Below, piece after piece: positions 49,328 to 60,098 of a DNA stretch of 64,000 nt. The stretch is taken from assembly GCA_964017235.1 (NCBI GenBank), contig OZ024935.1:5704001-5768000 (forward strand), read 5' to 3'. The number at the start of each line of letters is the position of its first letter. Position 1 is the first letter of the stretch. The DNA is from Sabellastarte sp. h YS-2021. Its lineage: Eukaryota > Annelida > Polychaeta > Sabellida > Sabellidae. The translations under genes were made by a program, and so were the position numbers. The notes beneath the pieces were generated by a model, which worked only from the letters and a program-made list of their open reading frames with translations, searched no databases and was not told where the DNA came from.

Positions 49328-50661
49328 ATTGACAGTGACAGCTCTGATGAACCGATCTCCAGACCACCTCTGAGGGTGAAGATGGAGTTTAAACGTGACA
49401 CGCCAGCGCCTCTGATTTCCACCGAAAGGACCAGCACACCCATCCAGCCTCCAGAGACGTCCAAGTCGCCTGAGGCCAGCATCATTACCCCAGGGGCAGC
49501 CTCGACCAGTACCTCCCAGAAGGGCAAGAAGGTAAGAGTTAAATGTTATTTACCTCCAGTTTCCCGACAGAGAATGGCAAGTTATGGTAAGGAAACTTAT
49601 GTTTGTATAATTGTCTCTTGCTAAAATATTCCTGGATGTCAGCTTGATGTGACTAATTTCACAATTGATTTGATTCCTTGCAGGTTTTAGACCAAGAGGA
49701 AGTGATACAATGTATTGTAATGTATTTGTGACAGCAAGGCACTTTTTCTTTCAGATGCAGTACACCACTTCTTTGTGCTGGTTTCTTCCTCCAAAGAACT
49801 GAGCCTTACAAAACATACAAGGCACGATGTAAACATGGCGTCAATGACTAATTATATCCAAATCTTTGCAGGTCAAGTCCAGTAGCTCTGTCAAAGCCAT
49901 TGTACATGATAGCCACACCAAGAAGAAACGACGTCTTGGAAGCAGTGACAAACAGTGGAAGCAAATTGCTGAGGTTCTGGAGCGGGTGAGTAAATTGAAT
50001 TTCAGGAATTATTATTTCACCTTCCTAATGTCTCCCTACCAGATGTCGGCCAGTTACTGCTGTTGGCAAGAATTATCTCTACCTTTTTAAAAGTCCCTCA
50101 TCTGTGATGTATTTTAAGTTCTAGAATGGTGATGAGTTGTATTTTTCTGCAGTTAAATTGTACTTGGATGAATAGCTTTATAATCTTGTATTAGCTTTTA
50201 CCATGTAAAAATCTTGTTGAAATCTAAATACCAACTGTTTGAGTGACAGCTCCTCTTAAAAGCATTTCACATAATTTTGTGGGTATATCTTTTTCAGTGC
50301 TCCCCGCAGAAGAAGTTCCATGAGATCGTCTCCGACTCTCAGAGCGACGAACCTTCCTTCTCCTCCACTGATTCAGATGAACTGCCCAACCCAAAACTGG
50401 ACATTGAAAGCCCCGATGAAGCCCCAAGCGGAAGAACAACCTGGCCCAAGAAGGATGCGAAGAGATTGATTGATGCCACCTCGAACTATATTGATGAGTG
50501 TGTTGTACAAGGTGACGGCATCACGATTGATGATGTTAGGCTCATTTTGACCAGAGCAGGTCTTGAAGAACCCCCTTTTTGGTCCCAAAAGGACCAAAGA
50601 CCGGGTCAGAACCGAGTTTCGCCTCAGAAAGGCCAAATTCGTTAAGAAAGCGAATGAGTAG
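49328..50661 (+). CDS. Acidic-tail exons 2-4 with the complete last exon, unit C
   Basis: Exon 2 is 49328-49531 and exon 3 is 49872-49985. Exon 4 starts at 50298 and, only here, runs through to the gene end. It contains DESP-type acidic sequence, then TWPKKDAKRLIDATSNYIDE and GDGITIDDVRLILTRAGLE, a helical segment of unknown fold. The literal frame stops at TAA 50643-50645. A five-T run at 50576-50580 may be one T too long: one base fewer would keep the frame to TAG 50659-50661 with a basic C-terminus. Which end is correct is undecided. This exon is the only full copy and serves as the reference for the relics at 52.0 and 55.8 kb. Confidence 0.6.
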
Positions 50662-51030
50662 TTAGTCAGCTAACTCACTTCGTTCATATTTGAAAAGTTT
50701 CTAACACTAATTGAATTTATGCCATGACCTTGTTGACACAGTGTAATTCTTAGTAAAACATGTTTACTAGCAACATGTGTAAGATGAAAGTATTATTTAT
50801 CCCAGTCTTTTTGTACTAACTTATTCACTTTGTAATTTGGTAGAAGGTAAATAATTATTAACAATTCAATACTTTCTTAGCTAAGTGGGATAAACTTCTT
50901 TATGTTAACCCACGTGGGATAACTTACAAGAGCAGGTCTCTCCGCCCTGGTCTTGTAAGATATTTCAATGTACTTTGTATCCTGAATGATGTTTTGCAAA
51001 TTAACTGATTGCTTACATTCTTGTTTATAA
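50662..51030. other. 3' flank of the recombinase gene
   Basis: AT-rich, no canonical AATAAA close to the stop codon. No other feature. Confidence 0.4.
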
Positions 51031-51039
51031 TTCCATCAC

Positions 51040-51835
51040 CTTTTGTTACACTGCAACAAAAGTCGGTGGTATTATTTTATCCAAGGGTCCTGTTGATACT
51101 AATGGTGCCATGATAAATGACGTTTGCAAGTTAACTGCTAACATTGTTTTGATTCTAATCCTACCTTTATAGCACTTAATCTACTAGTCTTTATGGCACC
51201 ATCTTGTTTTACTCAGTGTAATTGATACGTTTATCAGCAACCAAAGAAAATGGTGTAGTGGTGTTGGAATAATTCATGACCGTGTACCTGTTTTCTTTTG
51301 TAACTGTTATGGTTATGCAGAAAGCTAAGGGTGAGCATGAACAGGTATACGAGGATGAATTGTTCTACCCCCAATACACCATTGTCCTTTGTTGCTGGTT
51401 TTGATCGGCCTGTTATGTTTTATGGCTCTATTATTATAGTTATCAGCAACAAAAGAAAATGGTGTGGTGATGGTGGAGCAATTCACGGTCGTGTACCTAT
51501 TCATGCCCGCCCTCATTTTTCTCAAGTAACTGTGATTCCTGACGAGAAATTTCGGGGTGCCTATGAATAGGTACACGAGCATGAACTGTTCCAGCCCCAA
51601 TACACCATTGTCTTTTGTTGCTTGTTTTATCCGAGGGTCTGTTGTTATTGCTATCATCAACAAAAGCAAATGGTGTAGTGTTAGTGGAATAAATCATGGT
51701 CGTGTACCAATTCATGCCCACCCTCATTTTTCTCCTGTAACTGTGATTCTTGTGGAGAAATATCAGGGTGCCTATGAATAGGTACACGAGCATGAATAAT
51801 TTCATCTCCAATACACCATTGTCTCTTGTTTATAG
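51040..51835. repeat. Tandem array of palindromic (foldback) units
   Basis: Units start at ggtatacgagg 51344, ggtacacgagc 51570 and ggtacacgagc 51781 (226 and 211 bp apart), with partial relatives from 51040. Within each unit, caatacaccattgtc and tttgttgctg at the left are inverted later as cagcaacaaaagaaaatggt followed by gtggtg and tcgtgtaccta. The stretch between units is also inverted (gtacctattcat versus atgaataggtac). The array is thus a chain of alternating stems ~50 bp long. Open frames on both strands here are a by-product of the symmetry. Confidence 0.8.
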
Positions 51836-52009
51836 TTAAGCTGCTCTTGAAATTTTAAATGATTTTTTTCCTCATGACCATGAGGCTGTGAGGTGTTATA
51901 TTTTCTGTTTGTTTCCTCATGACCATGAGGCTGTGAGGTTTTACATTTTCTTATTAATAATGTCAAGAGACTTGTGAAATGATAAATGAGATATGAAACA
52001 CAATGTTAT

Positions 52010-52235
52010 TTTTTATCCCAGGGTGTGTTTTGGCCAATTGATTGGCCTTTGTACCCAGAAGGTTGAGTTCTCCATACTGACTCTGATGTGCTGTCCAACC
52101 CCACGATTAGACATAGACACTTGTGCTAACACCCAAAATGGGGTGACAAGCTCTATCAGACTATTATTTAAATGAATGTTGTGTAAGGTCATGGTATTGA
52201 AACTGACTAGGTTAGGCATTTTTCAACCTACTTTT
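52010..52235 (+). pseudogene. Relic of recombinase-gene exon 4, copy 1
   Basis: Aligns with 50350-50560: gactctgatgtgctgtccaa for gattcagatgaactgcccaa, attagacatagacac for ctggacattgaaagc, and the end gacta...aatgttgtgtaaggtcatgg...ttgaaactgac...ggttaggc for aacta...gagtgttgtacaaggtgacgg...cacgattgatg...tgttaggc. No frame is preserved and some internal sequence is missing. It is much more diverged than units A-C are from each other, so it is an older copy. Confidence 0.55.
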
Positions 52236-52599
52236 AAAATTGATGAACATTATTTACCATATTAGATTCCTAACATTGTCAGTCTTAATGTGATAACCTG
52301 CAGTTAATCTATTCAATGGTTTTACCAACAATAAATAAAGACAATAGTGTAATGATTTTTGGCTTACCAAGAAATAGTCCTTGCAAGAAAGTAAATACAA
52401 TAAAAGTAATTTATTTTAAAAGTGCAACAGCAGTAAGGCATAAAAAATACCTTTTGTTTGTTTTTCTTCTGGTTTGAATGCATTTTTTACTTTTAATGTG
52501 CCAGTACTTTCCAATAAATTTTGGTACCTTCTTCGATGCAACTTTTTCTTTAATTGTGTTTTTGTTAATCATTGCCAGAACCAGGCTGAATTACCTTTG

Positions 52600-52838
52600 T
52601 TTATTTACCTCTTTATTTGGGGCTTAACGTCACTTTCAACACTGAACCGGTCATATCATGATGGTTAGTTGGAAGGGCAGAGGAAACCAGTAGATACAGT
52701 TTGTCTGTGTTCTGTACTCTAAAGTTCCGACCAACAGCAAGCAACTACCAGCTTTCCCACTTGAGGGTGTGCCAGGAACTGAATCCTGACATCAGAGGTG
52801 GGAAGCCATAGTGTTACCACTCAGCCACCATGGCCACT
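52600..52838 (-). mobile_element. tRNA-derived SINE, family 1 (old)
   Basis: Minus-strand head (tggccatggtggctgagtgg) at the right, tail at the left. Box B is damaged (GTTCCTGG). Target-site remnant ttacctttg/ttatctttt. The same insertion lies in the duplicate at 56539-56753, so it predates that duplication. Confidence 0.8.
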
Positions 52839-53029
52839 GTTATCTTTTAGAGTATCCATTCTAGATTGGTTTAAACCAAAATAAACCTATCTGTCCATAT
52901 TAATGACACTGAATTCCCAAACAAATCTCTAAAACTTCTGATCTTTACCTTACATTGCTTTCTTTGAAAATCTTGGCTGAAAATGGTAAAAACTTTGTCA
53001 TGGACACTTGCAATTAATCATCTAATTTG

Positions 53030-53110
53030 ATACCTTCAGATGATTCATCTTTAAGATTGGGCAGCATACACAGACTTTAAACAGTTTATAATGACACTTG
53101 AATCGTTTTA
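53030..53110. repeat. Flank of interspersed repeat family R1
   Basis: gggcagcatacacagacttt and tttataatgacactt recur at 56905, 57460, 58590 and 62225, each beside an R1 copy. Confidence 0.5.
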
Positions 53111-53118
53111 CTCTTTCC

Positions 53119-53156
53119 CTGCGAGTTTCACGTAGTGAAATGTGCATAACTCGCAG
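53119..53156. other. Nested inverted repeat (hairpin within hairpin)
   Basis: Outer arms CTGCGAGTT (53119-53127) and AACTCGCAG (53148-53156) are perfect complements. Inside is TTTCAC-gta-GTGAAA (53126-53140). No second copy was seen in the window. Confidence 0.6.
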
Positions 53157-53675
53157 CAGTCCTCTTTCATGAACTCTTCTGCGAAGCTTGAAAGTCGACT
53201 ATAATCGCCCTGATATATGAAATTATTTACCATAATAATGACATGAGGAATACATTTAAATAAGCTGTAAATATATCATTTGGCATCATATAGTGATTTA
53301 AAATGCCTAAAAGACATTATTCTGCAAAACAAGCAAGGAATTTAGTGCTCCAAGATTCGCAAATGAACCCATACATACGTATGCAATCACTGCATATCAC
53401 TGCGTGTCAATCAATGAATACTCACATTTTAGTTGATAGTTCTTGGCCAACGAAAAAAAATACTGTTTTATCATTCACTCCTCACCCTCTAAACCTGTCA
53501 TAAAAGATATTTACATAAAACAATTCCACGATGACCTGTTTAAAATTTTCGTTGAGCTAAACACATGCACTAACCTTTGCTTTGTCATATCTCGGGGTAA
53601 CCCAAATTTACTTTGCTCTAACCGTTTCCAACCCAATTATTTATGCATCATTATTTGAGACAAAAATTTTCACTT

Positions 53676-53985
53676 TGCCGCTAACTGAGATATGACCAAG
53701 GAAAGGTCCTGGTATGAGATAGCAATAAATTTTTCGGTATTCTTTCATGGAACCGGTGCGAGTCGCACCTGAACCGCAGGAACCATAGTACATGTATTCT
53801 GGGGTGGTTTGAACCAACAGCAACCGCCGTTGCACACCAGTGACACCGGAACCAAAACTACTCCAAAATTTCGAATTTCCGGCTACTTGAAGTTTTCCTA
53901 ACAGAGTTAGCTCTAAATTATTCGCAAAATGGCCGCTACTTTGTCGATGAAGCCTTTGCACGTTCAATTCAATAAATTTTAAAAT
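53676..53985. repeat. Interspersed repeat R1, copy 1
   Basis: Contains gagatatgaccaaggaaa, gcaataaatttttcggtatt, ccatagtacatgtattct, gtggtttgaacca, agtgacaccggaaccaaaa, cctaacagagttagc and aaaatggccgctactttgtc. Other copies: 57120-57430, 58243-58560, 61895-62190 and a 3'-truncated one at 62573-62650. The minus strand is open in copies 1 and 4 with similar peptides (GSGVTGV, EYMYYG), but copies 2 and 3 do not keep the frame. Confidence 0.75.
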
Positions 53986-53989
53986 AAAT

Positions 53990-54965
53990 TATGAGACAAA
54001 TCTATCAATGAGAAAAGATTATCAAATCTAATTCTAATTACACTATTAAAGCATTTGAATCTCTGTTAAACAACAGACTGTAAGACACATCACACCAAAC
54101 ACATTGTTTATTTTCATAATGTATTGCATAGCAAATAATATATAAGCAAATGCTTGATTAGTATAACTTCAACCAAAAATCAATGTATAGGTATTCACAC
54201 AGTGCTTAATATTTGTCATAAAACAGACTACAAGGTGCATTACACCAAAAGAATTGTTTAGATTTTATAATATGATGTATATCAAATGCTGCATATCAAA
54301 TGCTTGATTGGCAAGACTTAAATAAATAAAAAAAATAACTGTAAAGATGTTCACACTCCCAAATTTCAAGTACTCTTGGTGTTTACATTGCATGTTTCTG
54401 AAACATAGATCGGCAATGAATCCCTCAAAATGTGTTGAGATCAATTAACTATAGAAAAAAGATGATGTGAATTTTAATTTCACTTTTACAACACTTAATA
54501 TTAGTCATAAAACAGACTAAGGTGTATCACACCAAAACATAGTGTTCAAGTTTCGTAGAATACTGTATATCGAATACAGTATATCAAATGCTTAATTGGC
54601 ATGACTTTAACTAAACATATGTGGTCACACTGCATATTTTCACAAAAACTATTTTCAGGTGCTCTAGGGTATTTATATTGCATGCTTCAAAGAGCACACA
54701 TAGGCATTGAATCATTTGAAATATATTATGAGACAAATTTATTAATGAGAAAAGACCATCAAATCCAATTCTAATTACACTTTTAAAGCACTTAAATCTC
54801 TGTTAAACAGACTGTAAGGCACATCACACCAAAACACATTGTTCATTTTTATAATGTAATGCATAACAAATAATACATATCAAATGCCTGATTAGTATAC
54901 CTTCAACCAAAAATCAATATAAATACAGTCACACAGCAAAGAGTTTCTAAACATGTTTTCCAAGA
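53990..54965. repeat. Four diverged tandem units of ~180-300 bp
   Basis: Recurring order: cttaatatttgtcataaaac, agactgtaaggcacatcaca, ccaaaacacattgttcattt, tgtaatgcataacaaataat, atcaaatgcttgattagtat and cttcaaccaaaaatcaat, in blocks near 54045, 54210, 54485 and 54770. Confidence 0.65.
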
Positions 54966-55026
54966 TTGGAAATAATCTCCCAACCAAACAAAACTATGAG
55001 GTATTTTTCTCAATACAACTTCACAT

Positions 55027-55239
55027 GGGGCTCGGTGGTGTAGTGGTTAGAGTTCTCGCCTCCAACCTCTGTGGCCGCCGGTTCGAATCTCGGGCCGGGC
55101 ACTTCACGTTGAAAAGTTGGTAGTTACTTGCCGATGCCCGGTGGTTTACAGTGCAGTGTGCATTGGTTTCCTCCATCCGTAAACTACCCGTTGCAATATG
55201 ACCCTGGCTGTTGAACGCGACGTAAAACAACAAATAAAT
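55027..55239 (+). mobile_element. tRNA-derived SINE, family 2
   Basis: Head ggggctcggtggtgtagtgg with box B GGTTCGAATCTC, body, and tail ttgaacgcgacgtaaaac ending in aaataaat. It differs from family 1 in the head but shares body pieces (tttacagt, ggtttcctc, aactacccgttg) and the tail. The target-site duplication is not clear. Confidence 0.85.
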
Positions 55240-55789
55240 CTCATCATATGGAAAATAATATTTGAAAGAAAGGTATAAAGTCATAGTAATTGTAGGCTTT
55301 GAATGCGATCCAACAAATAAAATCACAAGAAATCATGCATAATATACCAAGTTATTATTATGTTATTGAGTCATCTGAAAGAAGAAGGATGATATACTAT
55401 TAAAACAGTCAGGTCTATGTTCACTGTGTAATCTCAACTGAACACCAGCACAACTCTTCATAAACAAATTTACTGGTATACTAGCATTACAGTTAGATAT
55501 AAGTGTAGCATGTTAGTTTTAAAAATGAGTATAGTGTTATTTACATTGTTATTATGACAAATCTTTAAAGTCAAGTTTTTGTAAAATGCTCATGAGGCTA
55601 TTGCAAAAAAAATGTAAGTGAACACTACAGAGACACCACAAACTCACTTTTATTTATGTGAGTAATCTTGAAATGCTTAGTGATTCAAGCTCATTACCAT
55701 GAGGTTGTGAGGTTTTATATTTTGTAATGATACTCTTGAAATGGTAAATGACATATGAAAGACAATTTTATTTTTTATCTGAGGGTGTG

Positions 55790-55995
55790 TTTTGGCCAAT
55801 TGATTGGCCTTTGTACCCAGAAAGTTGTGTTCTCTCCATACTGACTCTGATGTTGTCGTCCAACCCCAAGATTAGACATAGACGCTCATGCCAACACCCA
55901 AAATGGGGTGACAACTTACGCTATATCAGACTATATACATCTGTGTTGTGTCGGGTCATGGCATTAAAACTGACGATGTTAGGCACCTAAACTGT
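55790..55995 (+). pseudogene. Relic of recombinase-gene exon 4, copy 2
   Basis: Aligns with 50350-50560 and with the relic at 52010. It keeps gactctgatgttgtcgtcca, attagacatagacgc, tcagactatatacatctgtg and tggcattaaaactgacgatg followed by ttaggc. Because it lies in the duplicated segment with its sister, one ancestral relic was copied along with its flanks. Confidence 0.55.
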
Positions 55996-56538
55996 TTCCA
56001 CATCCCTTTGAAATTGATGAACCTTATTTTCCATATAAGATTCCTAAAATCATTTTATTTTCCAGCTTTATGGCACTTTTTGTTTGTTTTCATTCTGGTC
56101 AGGATGTAATTTTTAAGTTTTAACGTGCCTTTATTCCTTACTAAAAAGAGTCTTTGTAAGAAACATAAGTACAAGAAAGTAAGGAACACATTGATTATTT
56201 TATTTTCCAGCTTTATGGCTTTTTTGTTTGTTTTCATTCTGGTTAGGATGAACTTTTTAAAGTTTTAATGGATCTTTATTCCTTGCTAAGAAATAGTCTT
56301 TGTACAAGAAAGTAAGAAGTTATTCAAAAAAGTGCAACAACAGTAATGCATTTTATTTTATTTTCATTTTATTTTTCAGCCTTATGGCTTCTTTCTTTGT
56401 TTTCATTCTGGTTAGGATGTATTATTTTATTTGTAATGTGCCAGTTCTTTGCAATAAATTTTGCAAGCAACTTTGATGCAAGTTTTTCTTCATTTGTTGT
56501 ATGTTAATCATTGCCAGAACTAGGCTGACTTACCTTTG

Positions 56539-56753
56539 TTAATTTACTTCTTTATTTGGGGTTTTACATCGCTTTCAACACTGTACAGGTCATATCACGA
56601 TGTTTAGTTGGAAGGGCAGCATAAACTAGTACATACAGTGCCGACCAACAGCAAGCAACTACCAGCTTTCCCACTTGAGGGTGTGCTGGGAACTGAACCC
56701 TGACCTCAGAGGTGGGAGGCAATGGTGTTATCACTCTGCCACCATGCCTGCTA
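56539..56753 (-). mobile_element. tRNA-derived SINE, family 1 (old, internally deleted)
   Basis: Same insertion as 52600-52838, with a deletion of ~25 bp in the body (acatacagtgccgaccaaca) and decayed box A. Target remnant ttacctt on both sides. Confidence 0.8.
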
Positions 56754-57119
56754 TTACCTTTTACAACAGCCAATCAAGATTGGTTTTAAACAAGTACATC
56801 TATCTGTCCACATTAATGACATTGAATTCAAAAAACAAATCTCTAAAAATCTTTGAAAATCTTGGTTGAAAATGTTAAATACTTTCTCATGGACGCTTCC
56901 TCATTTACATAGACTTTAAATAGTTTATAATGACACTTGGATCATTTAAAACTTACACCTGTCCTATCTACAGAGAAGAGAAACTCTTACCCCCACATAA
57001 CTCTTTTCAGTGAAAGACTTCCCATATATATAGGCAAAGGAAGACTTTTATTGTGCTAACCCTTTGCTAGGTAATTTGACTTGCCATAATTCAACAGAGA
57101 CACTAATTTACACTCTATC

Positions 57120-57520
57120 GGTAACTGAGATATGACTAAGGAACTGGTCCTGTAATCAGCAATAAATTTTTCAGTATTTTGTTATGGAACTGGTCTGAGT
57201 CACAATTGAACCATGTGCACCATAGTACATGTATTCTAGAGTGGTTTGAACCAACTTCAACCATTGTTGCAAGTAAGTGACACCTGAACTTCAAAATACT
57301 GTAAAACTTCATTTTTTGGGGTACTTCAAGTTTTGCTTACAGAGTTCGCTGTAAATGACTATTAAAATGGATGATACTTTGTCATTGCCATTTAATCGCA
57401 TGTCTTTGGATTTGATTTCTTTAGTATCATACCTCTAGATGTTCACTGTGAAGATTAGCCAGCATGCACAGCTTTTAATTAGTTTATACTGACACTTCAT
57501 ATTGACACATTTTTATAACT
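57120..57520. repeat. Interspersed repeat R1, copy 2 with flank
   Basis: Same landmarks as copy 1 (gcaataaatttttcagtatt, gtacatgtattctagagtgg). Followed by the gaagattagccagcatgcac flank. Confidence 0.7.
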
Positions 57521-57524
57521 AGAC

Positions 57525-58128
57525 CAAGGATGCATCTGTGGCCAGATGCAGGATGTATCCACCTACGAATGCCAACTAACATAGTTTAGAAGATAATCAG
57601 CATTTTTCATTAATAAGCAAGCTGAAAGCACTTTTAAGTTTGGCTACCCTTATTTGACCCTGTAGCAGGGGTGCAAGGTGAAGTCTGACTACATCAAAAG
57701 ATTCGCAGCCCATGATTTCCTATAAGTCACATTAATGAGTTATTTGAGAAATACTGGCTATCTGCAATACTTTTAGAGATAATTAGCATTTACTCATTTT
57801 GAGTAGGTGAATAATTAGCTACGGGTCTGAAACTTCACCAAGTGAAAGCTCTCCCAAAAGTAGGTGGAGTTATTTGACAAAAACTGAGTGTCTGCAATAC
57901 TTTTAGAGAAAATTCAAAATTACTCATTTTAGTAGGCAAGTAATTTAGCCAAAGGCCTAATTTAAACATAAAGCCTACCAATAGAATACTGTGGTGCACC
58001 CTCAAATATACCTTGCAAACTTGAGAAGACTAGCTATGATATTTTTTTCGTTAGAGCGGTGATGGTGAAATCTCTCTATACACTGCGGCTATCCGGTGGA
58101 TACAATGATTTACTCAACAGTGAGTACC
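57525..58128. repeat. Large duplicated block, copy 1 (matches 58825-60098)
   Basis: Shares gcatctgtggccagatgcag followed by gatgtatccacc, a partial TGACCTTG-family unit, the gaaacttcaccaagtgaaag / ctcccaaaagtaggtg sub-repeat, and taaagcctaccaatagaata. It is shorter than copy 2 and jumps at acagtgag|tacccc instead of entering the 155-bp array. Confidence 0.7.
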
Positions 58129-58242
58129 CCTTTTTGTCATATGTCTGGGTAACCTTAGTTTTCATACCACTAACCCCGTGCAACCTAATTTTAATTTTTC
58201 TTGACTTGAGAAAGAATTATTTTCATTTGGACGATAACTGAG

Positions 58243-58640
58243 ATATGACCAAGGAAATAAAAGTAACAATTTCACCTGGTCCTGGTATGGGATAGCAATA
58301 AATTTTTCAGTATTTGGTTCCGGAACCATTGTGTGTCGCATCTGAACCGCGCGCACCATGGTACATCTATTCTAGAGTGGTTTGAACCAAGTGGAACCAT
58401 CGTTGCACCTCGGTGACACCTGAACCAAAAATACTGTAAAACTTCATTTTTTTGGCTACTTCAACTTTTCCTAACAGAGTTAGCTTTAAATTACAAGGAA
58501 AATGGCCGACACTTTTTCGTTGACATCTCCTCACATTTTATTCAATTTGTTTCATACCTCCAGATGTTCCATGTGAAGATTAGGCAGCATACATAGCTTT
58601 AAATTAGTTTATATTGACACTTAGAACATTTTGAAAATTC
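58243..58640. repeat. Interspersed repeat R1, copy 3 with flank
   Basis: Landmarks as in copy 1. Flank gaagattaggcagcatacat at ~58575. Confidence 0.7.
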
Positions 58641-58824
58641 CACCTGTCATATCTTCAGACAACAAGAATTTTTATTTTGGGATAACTCTGTTCAAAGAAG
58701 GAAGGACTTGTCATATCTGTAAGCAAAGGAAAATTTGCATGAAGCTAATACCTGCAACCTAATTTTCTTTGACCTATCTCTAGGTAACCAAAATTTTATG
58801 TTGATCTAACCCCATACAAAAACT

Positions 58825-60098
58825 AGACCAAGGACGCATCTGTGGCCAGATGCAGGATGTATCCACCGACGAATGCCAACTAACATAGTTTAGAAGATAA
58901 TCAGCATTTTTCATTAATAAGCAAGCTGAAAGCACTTTTAAGTTTGGCTACCCGTATTTCACCCTGTAGCAGGGGCCCAAGGTGAAGTCTGACTACATCA
59001 AAAGATTCACAGCCTATGATTTCCTATAAGTCGTTTTCACATTGCAAACCTCTAGGACCAATAATAAGCAGCAGGTGCCCAAGGTGAAATCTGACCACAT
59101 CAAAAGATTCGCAGCCCATGACTTCATATAAGTTGTTTTCATATTAATGAAAACTGAAACTTCACCAAGTGAAAGCTCTCCCAAAAGTAGGTGAAGGGGT
59201 GATTTGACAAAAATTGGCTATCTGCAATAGTTTTAGAGATAATTTCAATTTACTCATTTTGAGTAGGTGACTAATTAGCTACGGGTCTGCAACTTCACCA
59301 AGTGAAGGCTCTCCCAAAAGTAGATGAATGACTTATTTGATAAAAATTGGGTATCTGCAATACTTTTAGAGATAACTAGCATTGACTCATTTTGAGTAGG
59401 TGAATAATTAGCTATGGGTCTGAAACTTCACCAAGTGAAAGCTCTCCCAAAAGTAGGTGAAGGTTTATTTATTTGGGGTTTTTACGTCGCTTTCAACACT
59501 GTACAGGTCATATCATGACGGGTAGTTGGAAGGGCAGAGGAAACCAGTACATATAGTTCGCTAGGGTTCTGTACTGTAAACTGCCGACCAACAGCAAGCA
59601 ACTACCAGCTTTCCCACTTACGGCCATGACGGGGATCGAACCCCGGCCACAGAGGTGGGAGGCGAGAGTGTTACCACTCTGCCACCGTGGCCCCAAAAAA
59701 AGTAGGTGAAGGAGTTATTTGACAAAAATTGGCTATCTGCAACACTTTTAGAGATAATTTGCATTGACTGATTTTGAGTAGGTGAGTAATTAGGTCTAAA
59801 ACTTCAGCATGTGAAAGCTCTCCAAAAAGTAGGTGAATGAGTTGTTTGAGAAAAATTTGCTATCTGCAATACTTTTAGAGAAAATTCAAAATTACTCATT
59901 TTAGTAGGCAAGTAATTTAGCCACAGGCCTAATTTAGACATAAAGCCTACCAATAGAATACTGTGGTGCACCCTGTAATATACCTTGCAAACTTGAAAAG
60001 GTTAGCTATAATATTTTTTTCGTTAGAGCGGTAATGGTGAAATCTCTCTACACACTGCGGCTATCCAGTGGATACAATGATTTACTCAACAGTGAGAA
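58825..60098. repeat. Large duplicated block, copy 2, with ~140-bp sub-repeats
   Basis: Counterpart of 57525-58128. It contains several sub-units with cttcaccaagtgaaagctct, cccaaaagtaggtgaa, ttggctatctgcaatac and ttttagagataatt, and two partial TGACCTTG-family pieces at 58930-59130. A SINE interrupts it at 59464. Confidence 0.7.
59464..59697 (-). mobile_element. tRNA-derived SINE, family 1
   Basis: Minus strand, intact box A and box B (GGTTCGATCCC). 15-bp target duplication aaaagtaggtgaagg at 59449-59463 and 59698-59712. Very close to the SINE at 36298, so both are recent insertions. Confidence 0.95.

Larger units (their letters stand above)
43123..50400 (+). repeat. Tandem unit C (7278 bp, with one SINE)
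   Basis: Third unit. It starts gtttaactcctgtgggcata and has the empty site for the family 1 SINE, but carries the 155-bp family 3 SINE. After ~50400 it continues into the rest of exon 4 instead of a new unit, so this is the original 3' end of the gene. Confidence 0.95.
51868..52900. repeat. Segmental duplication, copy 1
   Basis: Matches 55680-56880 in order: the ctcatgaccatgaggctgtg block (present twice here), atttttatcccagggtgtgt, the exon-4 relic, gattcctaa, the ttaatgtgccag block and a SINE at the same position. Substitutions and indels are frequent, so the duplication is old. Confidence 0.75.
55680..56880. repeat. Segmental duplication, copy 2
   Basis: Counterpart of 51868-52900. It is longer because the block tccagctttatggc...tttgttttcattctggt...ttaatgtgcc is iterated about three times at 56055-56450 and occurs once in copy 1. 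Confidence 0.75.

Noticed and set aside
28512..50400. Triplication as an assembly error
   Set aside because: The copies differ by many substitutions, small indels and SINE insertions with target-site duplications, and the two junctions differ, which collapsed or duplicated contigs would not produce.
51325..51811. Overlapping open frames on both strands of ~80-115 codons
   Set aside because: They arise from the palindromic tandem array; the same motif is read in both directions.
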